In this document: positions 57,201 through 64,000 of the stretch, piece after piece
How the letters are laid out: every line of letters starts with the position of its first letter
Position numbering within the stretch: position 1 is the first letter of the stretch
NCBI GenBank assembly: GCA_963691705.1
Contig: OY829537.1
Coordinates: 41,915,514-41,979,513, forward strand
Source: Viola odorata
Lineage: Eukaryota; Streptophyta; Magnoliopsida; Malpighiales; Violaceae
Length of the DNA: 64,000 nt
Reading direction: 5' to 3'
Made by a program: the position numbers and the translations under genes
Notes under the pieces: generated by a model
Database searches by the model: none
What the model was told of the DNA's origin: nothing
Seen by the model: the letters and a program-made list of their open reading frames with translations, nothing else

Positions 57201-60200
57201 GATAGGGATCTATAACATACCACCACTTCTTCGCTATAGGCTAAAGAAATATAAGATCAAAGTCCTGGTTACATATGGTATACACCATGTCGAAATGGAT
57301 CGATGGAACAATAAGCCATGGCTGTAGAACTAAGCATTATTTACACTGCAGATAAACATTTCAATTGCAGATATAATCCCTAATTTGTCAAAATTCAGTA
57401 AATAAATGCATTCTTGTGCTACTTGGCAATTATCAGAAGCAAAGGAAAAAAAAGGACAAAGAGGATGGAGTTGTCTATATTGAATTTTTGAATTTTCTAA
57501 TTTCTATAACAAGAGCAAGCGAAATTGCTAACTGTTGAAACAAGCATTTCAACCCCAAAGTTTGCCAGTGCAAACGTGCATAGTCTTGTCATGCAAAAAG
57601 GCATCACATCAAGATCATTTGCAAAATAATACTGTAACTTGTTGTCATAAATATATATATTGGGTCACTTTCAACACAGCTATATCAAATGAAGGGTAAG
57701 AAATGACAAAAGATGGAGGAAGAAACAATGGAACTATAGACACTGATCATTTGGTTCTTATCATTATTCTTTTCTTAACTTCAACCACAACATGCCAAGG
57801 ATAACCTGAAATTTTATAGAAAAGGAAACATAATGCCATAATAAAAAACTGAGCACGGTACTCAAAGACCTAAACAAAGGTCAGGCTAGCAACACCTTGG
57901 AATATACATTGAAAGTATGTCTTACATACCTGTGAAACTTGTTTTGCAATGGAATTAAGAATCGATTTCCACTTAGACGTATTCGACTGCATTGACATAC
58001 CACCCACAGAGTTTTCTAACACACCTGTAGAAAGAAAGATCAATGAAATTGGCGTTGTTCATCATCAATGTCAGGAAAAAAAATCAAAAAAGAAGTAGTA
58101 AGATATACCACTCCAAACTAATGAGAAATTCATGACTTTCATAACATTATGTGAGGTAGGATAATGGAACCTTTTCACTGAAAGCTAAGTGCCTATGGGT
58201 TCCACTACTTTGTTGTCTTACTGCACCTACCATGAGCAAGCCAACTGGTTGAGTCATGTGATTATACTTTTACGGTTCCTTGTGAAAGGAAGTATCTGAT
58301 TTCATGATTTGTAGATGGATTTCTATGATGAAATTCATAGTTTAAGTGTTCTGTTATTCTTACTACTTTTACTATCCTTCTATACTATGAATTCTCTCTT
58401 CTATTCCAATAACTCATCTTGTTTATGGAATTCCTTCTCTATTTTCTCATTTATTTTAATCTTACATAAACTGGAACCAGTAGACCATATTTGCATTAAT
58501 CAATAAAAGGAAGAAAAAAAAATTGGTGTAATGCTTTTTTTGCTGTCACATGCCCATTTTCTCATTGCTGACCCAAGCAATCATCAAAGAGGAAAACAGT
58601 CCATGCTACTGTTTCTCTACAGGGTAAAATGCAAAAACAAATCACATAAAATTACAGCAATCACTTACTTAAGCTTAATCGAGTGCCGCTTAAGAACAAA
58701 CATATACAATGCACCGCATAAATTAATTCAAAACTATTGCAACACTTAAGATAACTTTTCTTAGCAATCTATGCTTTAACATAGATTAAAGATAGCTTTT
58801 TGTATTATGTAGGTTAGCAGATTTCCGTATGTTTCTACATACATGTGTTTGCGTGTGCATAATACAATTGCCTTTTTCAGCTTCAGTTACCATCCATTCT
58901 TTTTTAATCAGTAACTACTCCATACTGTTAACTTCTAAGTAAGTGCCCTTCTACAACAGAAATAATGGTGTCAGCTAATAGAGGGAAAGGAAGAAAGCGA
59001 GAAGAATCTCGTGGTCTAAGGAATTGAGGGTGGATTTAGAGGTCGTAATGGGATTGAGTGTCGATTGGTCCCTAACCATTAAATATGCAAAGTGTATCAT
59101 AAAAGTTATCGCTGGTAATCCAAGTTGCACGACCACCTTTTTTCATCTAAAAAATATGACATAATGGTTTCGAAATGTAGCTAATCCAAAACATCATGAT
59201 TTTATAAAAACTATTATTCGAAAAAGCCACAAAAACTAACTTCAATACCGAAACGGAAGTTACAAATGGAGCCAACAGAATAGTAAAGAATATAAAGGTG
59301 CAAAATAAACGAAAGAATCAGGATTAAAAGATTGAAGCAAAAGCAGAGAAAGCTATGGAACATCTGGCAAACCATTGAGTTATTTATCCATCCAAAATGC
59401 AGTGGTGTTGCTTGAAGGAAAGTTAGAACTAAATGCTATTAAAGCGTCAATATACAATGCAGAGGCTGTACTACATCAGTACTTGAACATTTAAAAGCAC
59501 ACAAATGGAAACAATTATACCAAATCAAAATCTTAAAACATCTACACTTACCTTGCTTAGTATCCCCTTCATCCCTTTTCATTGTTGGGTCAACATTCCC
59601 TTCAGAAAGATTAAGCTGCTCTCCGAAATATTCAAAATCCTCCAGAATATCTGAAGAAACATCTCCAGCAGAGCTTGAATTTGAGTTCGTATCCACTATT
59701 CCCTTTTGGAGATCTTGGTTACAAACATCTAGTCTAGTTTCAATATCAAGCATCAATCCATGGCAATATTCAAGATCAACTTCCCATGCCCATACATCAT
59801 TCATGTCCGTGGGAAGAACTCTAATACCATGGATATGAGGTGGAAGATTCCCAAGGTCTAGGTCTGTACATACGACGTCACCAATGTAACTGGGGATCCT
59901 CATATTTGATAAAGTTCTCTGCCAAAGAAAAATAAAAATGAGAACACCTACAAAAAACAGAGAGGGCATATAACTTCTTTGGTCCTTGAGGTTATTGCCA
60001 CTCAAACATTACTCTGCATCAATGTTCTAAATAGAGTAAATACTTGTTCATTCTGAGGCTCCATTAAGTTTAACATACTTAAAAATTATTTAACATAGAG
60101 CAAAAAGATAAGCATTCAGATAGCTTAACAACTTTTAGTGCTTGCAATATTTCTAAAAGCTTTGGCCTTTTATTGTTACATAATTAGAAGACTCATTGCC

Positions 60201-62844
60201 CCAACCCTTGGCATTTCATTAACCACAATTTACAATTTCTAACTGCTCAAAGCAACAGGTTATGGATCACTCTCAGAAGTACAGTTTGATCTACTTTAAG
60301 AACAGGAAGCAGAAAAAAAAATCCAAATATTCATATGCATTAATGTTAAGTTGTTAACAGCTAATAAGTAAAACACAACCAGTATTGCTTTTAAGTAGAC
60401 TAGCCATAATTGAACACAGTGCTACAGACTTTATGAAGGAACAAGCCAAGCGTAGCTCTAGTGACCAGAATATGCAATTGCCGCAAAAGTAATTGGTATA
60501 CCTGAATGCGAGCTTTCACAGCATTTTTCAACTCAATTTTGCTTTTTGCGTCAAAAAAGAGCCGAGAAATGAGCAAATTCCAACAAAGTGTTCCATCATC
60601 AATATTGAACCTGTCATCAGAGTCTACATCAGAAACAACTGAAATCTGGCCCTGGCTTGCTGAGCGAGAAAATGCTGAAGATGAAGGTAACACTAAATTT
60701 TCTTCTTCATAGCTGAAAGGTAGCCTTGCGTTGTCTTGTAGCGAATAACTTTTGTCATTAATTCTACTAAACCGACTCTCTACACCACCCTTTGAAGCCT
60801 TTCTGGCAAGCTTTCTAAAAAATAGGCGAACCTTTGATGCAGAACCATCAACGTTATTGACCCTACCAATTGGCTCAAAATTGAACCCGACTGAGGGTTT
60901 CATAAATGAAGGATTGCCTGCATTTAACGATGTCAAATAGCCATGAAATTCTTCTTTAACCTTGGTGAACCACTTAAGTTTTTCTTTGTCATCACATGAA
61001 GCGAAACGAAGGGCTTTACACCACGACTCTTTCTCCCAAGCTGTCTCGAGATAGATATATAGTGTTTTACATGCATTGTATAACACTGAGGTTTTGCTTT
61101 CCACTTTTATAGGATATCTTTTGGCCCTGAAATAAAGAAGAGTTGCACAAGACAATCAAGCCATAATTTTTACATGGATGAAAGGGGGGCGAAAAATTTT
61201 CAACTGCATAACTAGTTATGCTATTTTAAATTGGATAAAATACAAACATTTTGAAGAAATATGTAAAAATTCCCTTTCAAGTGGGTGGATAACCAATAAT
61301 CAGAATAGTCAATCAATTGATAATTGAAATAAGCTAATGCTGAGTGCCAGTGTGCTATAAAGTAATTGGGAATCTGATGCTTGGTACTAGAGAAGAAAAT
61401 AATTCCTGGACTGCCCAGTGCTAGTTTAGTGGTGTGACGTTTTGGCTTTGTTTGTGCTATTGACTTATGAAGGAAGTGGAAGGGCTTACTTGATACTCCC
61501 TCCAGTCCCCAAAGAATGTCTTTTACTATTTGCGCACGTATTTCAAGGAGGTCTGATGACTCACTATTTGACCCCGAAAAATTTCGTACTTTTTTTCGAA
61601 CGTACGTTAAAGATGCGCGTACGTTCGAAAAAAAATACGAAATTTTTCGGGGTCAAATAGTGAGTCATCCGGGTTCCTTGAGATGCGTGCACAAATAGTA
61701 AAAGACGTTTAATAGGGACCAGAGGGAGTATTAAATATGAGCTAGAATATGGAAGATGACAAAGAGTTTCAGGTAGCAACAATGTAACAAACTCCTAACA
61801 TGAAGTGATAAAGCAAGGTCTAAGATTGTTAAAGTAGGAGTGCAGATTGGAACCTCTACCATCCATTTCTACTCTTGATTCACTACAAAAGAAACTGCAA
61901 AATAAACAATGAATTGGCAGTGTTAATCCATTTCATGCATGAGTATCCATATAAAATATGTCTGCAAAGAGTGTGTTACCATTTTTTTGATGAAAGACTA
62001 GTAGCCGAAACAGCTTCTACTGTGCACCCCTTTAATGGAATCACAATATGGGAGCCATCAGGATCCATCAAAATAAATGATGAATCCTTGATTCTTGCAT
62101 ATTTACGAGTGGGAGTAACCTCAATGAAATCCTTTTTCCTCTTTTTATCTCTTGGTACATTCTCCAATAGGGGATTTTTAGGAAGTTTATCTGATTCTAG
62201 AACCCACACAGTCCCCTGAAAGGAGAAAGTAATACATACATATTGAGAAATAGAAATTGAATATAAAGATCAAAGATACAATTCAAATGATGAGGTACGG
62301 AATTGGTCAGTAGCAAGGTGAAGTCGTTAAAAACTACATGTAAAACACAAACAATCAAACTGTTAAATTATCAGTAAAGCGAACAAGGCACTGGGTAGTG
62401 ACGGAGGGATGCAGGTATAGACATGCCATGAGGGCAATTGAGAGTGCAAATCAATTCCCTTACAACGACATTTACAAAAAAAAAACTTATAATGACATAG
62501 TATATTGGAGAAGCATTATCAAGAGCCTACTGAATCAGAATCAGAATCAGAATTAGGGTTAGGGTTAGAGAACAGAGAAATAGAGGTACCTTCTTGTTAT
62601 AGGCGTAATTAAGGGATTGATTAGGATCAGGTGTGCGTGCAGTTGAGTGTGAGGATGGTGGTTCTTGTAGCCGTTGAATTTTACGATTCAATCGCCTCAG
62701 CAACAAATAAGCCCCCAAAGCTTCCAAGCAAGCAAGGCTGAGAACCCCAACAAAGAAACCACCGACGAAGACCAGTAGGAGGAGAAACCACACCATTGCA
62801 CAATTCACACCACCTGTTTGCTGCCTCTGATCATCAACTTCCAA
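54222..62844 (-). CDS. TEX2/Nvj2-like SMP-domain lipid-transfer protein, 7 exons
   Basis: Exons (minus): 62844-62590, 62215-61980, 61126-60502, 59918-59552, 58024-57930, 55656-55462, 54854-54222. The total of 2406 nt gives 801 residues; every intron is GT-AG and the frame is unbroken. An N-terminal membrane segment (about 15-49) is followed by a PH-like region (about 88-232; KVESKTSVLYNA, W.KALR), a Ser-rich linker, and an SMP domain (about 341-620; GTLCWNLLISRLFFD, MRIPSYIGDVVCTDLDLGN, WAWEVDLEY, LSIRVASVRG). The C-terminal tail is basic and helical (KKMGERFEEKRRHIEEKG). SMP domains (formerly DUF2404) move lipids at membrane contact sites; TM-PH-SMP order is that of yeast Nvj2 and animal TEX2. 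The plant target membranes are not shown by sequence. Confidence 0.92.
55159..55290. repeat. 66-bp tandem duplication in intron 6
   Basis: Two copies of a 66-bp unit (CCAAATGCTTCATCAGC...), with two or three differences, between exons 7 and 6 of the TEX2-like gene. A 21-bp duplication (AATAGAACAATCATCACATAC-like) lies near 55725-55767 in intron 5. Confidence 0.8.
61496..61728. mobile_element. Stowaway-like MITE in intron 2 of the TEX2-like gene
   Basis: 233 bp with terminal CTCCCTCC...GGGAG, flanked by TA on both sides (61494-61495 and 61729-61730), the Tc1/mariner signature. Most of it is one long hairpin: GACTCACTATTTGACCCCG... pairs with its near-perfect complement around a short centre near 61609. 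Confidence 0.85.
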
Positions 62845-63214
62845 GTCTCTAACAGCAGGGTAGACTGGGAAAATATTTCCCGGTCGTAATATTGGTCACC
62901 AGTCCATTCTTTTATTAATCTTTGAACTTCAGTTCTCTAATTTTTCTTTTGTTTCTCTCTACCACCTACCTTTCCCTTCGTTACCAAGTAGCAACGCAGT
63001 ATTTTTTTTTTGTTTTTTTGTTAGCAACGTAACAAGATAACCCCTAACTTTTTAATTATCTTATTAATTAATATCATTTTTAGTACAATTTTTATAAAAA
63101 TAGTTATTCTAATCTTTTAATTTATTTTTATAAATATTTTGTAAAAAAGTTTTAAAAAAATGAAAAAAATATGAAAATAAACCTAAATTTTTTAGATTTT
63201 TTGTTAAATTATAA
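62845..63214 (-). promoter_or_regulatory. upstream region of the TEX2-like gene
   Basis: 370 bp between the start codon and element D. It has GA-rich tracts on the minus strand near 62940-62990 and an AT-rich part next to the LTR. No clear TATA box is seen, so the region's promoter role is positional inference. Confidence 0.35.
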
Positions 63215-63698
63215 TGATAACTATAATGTAACGTCAGGGGCATTTTCGTCCTTGCACCCAGCGTTAAAGTCGGAGAACGGTACCTCCCACTAGGCGACCG
63301 CCTCTCACCCACATAGCGATAAACCCTGGGATGGTCAACATAAGCGGCGCGGGGATGGGGGGTCTTACGCTTTATCTAGCCACACGCACGACGTTATCCT
63401 ATCCCAGACAGGCCATGACGTCATTTAAGGTATTTAGGCGTTATCTTCCCTAGATAACGCCCACCCCCTAGAGATAACGCTCATATTTTGTCTATAAATA
63501 CCCCAGCATGCAAGATTTGAGGTAAGCCTAAGATTGCTGGCAAAAACTCTACTATTTTCACCACCCTCACTAAAGCATCGGAGTGTCTACGCTGGAGACC
63601 CCCTCCGGCGCCTTGCAGGTACATCGGACGGCGGTGAACAGTAACTTCAAGAAGCCATTTTCCCCTTCTGCCCTCCATCAAGAGACCAGATCTTATCA
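63215..63698 (+). repeat. 5' LTR of element D (484 bp)
   Basis: Starts TGATAACTATAATG, ends ATCTTATCA. TATA box TATAAATA at 63493-63500, ATGACGTCAT at 63415-63424, GCGTTATC/GATAACGC dyad at 63438-63460 with another GATAACGC at 63473-63480. Confidence 0.9.
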
Positions 63699-63720
63699 AA
63701 TTGGTGCTTTCATTAAGAGC
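63699..63720 (+). promoter_or_regulatory. primer binding site of element D
   Basis: AATTGGTGCTTTCATTAAG directly after the LTR, as in element A. Confidence 0.65.
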
Positions 63721-63784
63721 TTTGGTTCTATTAAGTGAGTGTCCTTAATAGCCAAGCTCTGTTTTTCTTGGCGATCGAAGGATC

Positions 63785-64000
63785 ATGGCTTCTGATTCAG
63801 ATCCTATACCACCTCAGTCTTTTGGTCTTTCTTTTGCTACCCGCAGAGAGTTGTTTCCTTCTGTTGCTACTGCTGTTTCTACCACGATGCAGGAAACTCC
63901 TCAGGGAACATTCGATTTCTCCTTCGGGCAAACAACGGGAACACCTTTTTCCCAGATGTATATTCCCCTCTCTCAGATGGCAGGATCTAGTCATTCCACT
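63785..64000 (+). CDS. gag N-terminus of element D (partial)
   Basis: The ATG at 63785 opens 72 codons, all open to the window edge. The start (MASDSDPIPPQSFGL) parallels the gag start of element A (MASDFDPPLTQSS), and both reach PLSQ.AGSSH. Only the low-complexity N-terminal arm is visible. Confidence 0.8.
   Translation, partial: MASDSDPIPPQSFGLSFATRRELFPSVATAVSTTMQETPQGTFDFSFGQTTGTPFSQMYIPLSQMAGSSHST

Larger units (their letters stand above)
63215..64000 (+). mobile_element. Tat-clade retrotransposon D, 5' end
   Basis: Same family as A and C, plus orientation: complete 5' LTR, primer binding site and gag start, running off the window. The left flank is TATAA (63210-63214). No break is seen in the visible part, so it may be the youngest Tat copy here. 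Confidence 0.85.

Noticed and set aside
61442..61782. Short ORFs on both strands in intron 2 of the TEX2-like gene
   Set aside because: They are translations of the Stowaway-like MITE arms; the two strands give similar peptides because the sequence is palindromic.

Overview
The window is nuclear DNA from a flowering plant, most likely a eudicot. It holds one convincing intact host gene, set in several nested generations of transposable elements. The plant assignment rests on a DYW-class PPR gene remnant, a TIR-domain fragment of a TIR-NLR gene (monocots generally lack TIR-NLRs), a Stowaway-like MITE, plastid-derived DNA and the retrotransposon clades present. I cannot name the species.

Layout. 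(1) 1-25392 is a nest built around the Tat clade of Ty3/gypsy. The oldest layer is a plus-oriented Tat element ('C', 3' part at 20648-25392) inserted into a PPR gene (remnant 25393-26531). A second Tat element of the same family ('A', minus strand, from left of the window to 20647) inserted into C. A CRM-like Ty3/gypsy element ('B', 1746-9457, plus) then inserted into A. A and C carry genes transcribed opposite to gag-pol. These have a PF04195-like N-terminal domain, a short phase-1 intron at a homologous position in three copies, a coiled-coil C-terminus and their own TATA-box promoters. A fresh 5' end of the same Tat family ('D') starts at 63215 and runs off the right edge. (2) 26532-39104 holds the tail of the PPR locus, a TIR fragment, a decayed Ty1/copia element ('E', minus, 28538-33352), about 4.5 kb with no recognisable gene, and a plastid insertion from the trnI-trnA region (37927-38482). 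(3) 39105-47076 is a hAT transposon ('F') with an 8-bp target duplication and a broken transposase gene. It is invaded by a gag-only LTR element ('G', 40053-44513). (4) 47438-48076 is another PF04195-like remnant. (5) 48592-53897 is a second gag-only LTR element ('H') related to G and B. It contains a 1.36-kb element with about 220-bp terminal inverted repeats ('I', 51347-52701).

(6) 54222-62844 (minus) is a seven-exon gene encoding 801 residues with an N-terminal membrane anchor, a PH-like region and an SMP lipid-transfer domain. This is the TEX2/Nvj2 architecture of membrane-contact-site proteins. All six introns have GT-AG ends, the frame is unbroken and there is no in-frame stop. A Stowaway-like MITE lies in intron 2. 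Element D begins about 370 bp upstream of the start codon and element H ends about 325 bp downstream of the stop codon.

The points most worth following up are the spliced, promoter-bearing antisense genes duplicated inside the Tat elements, their 78-92 bp tandem repeats, a compound palindrome repeated in the G and H LTRs, and the near-intact CRM-like element whose polyprotein tail is encoded by its own LTR. Alignments, identities and family names were worked out by eye, without database searches.
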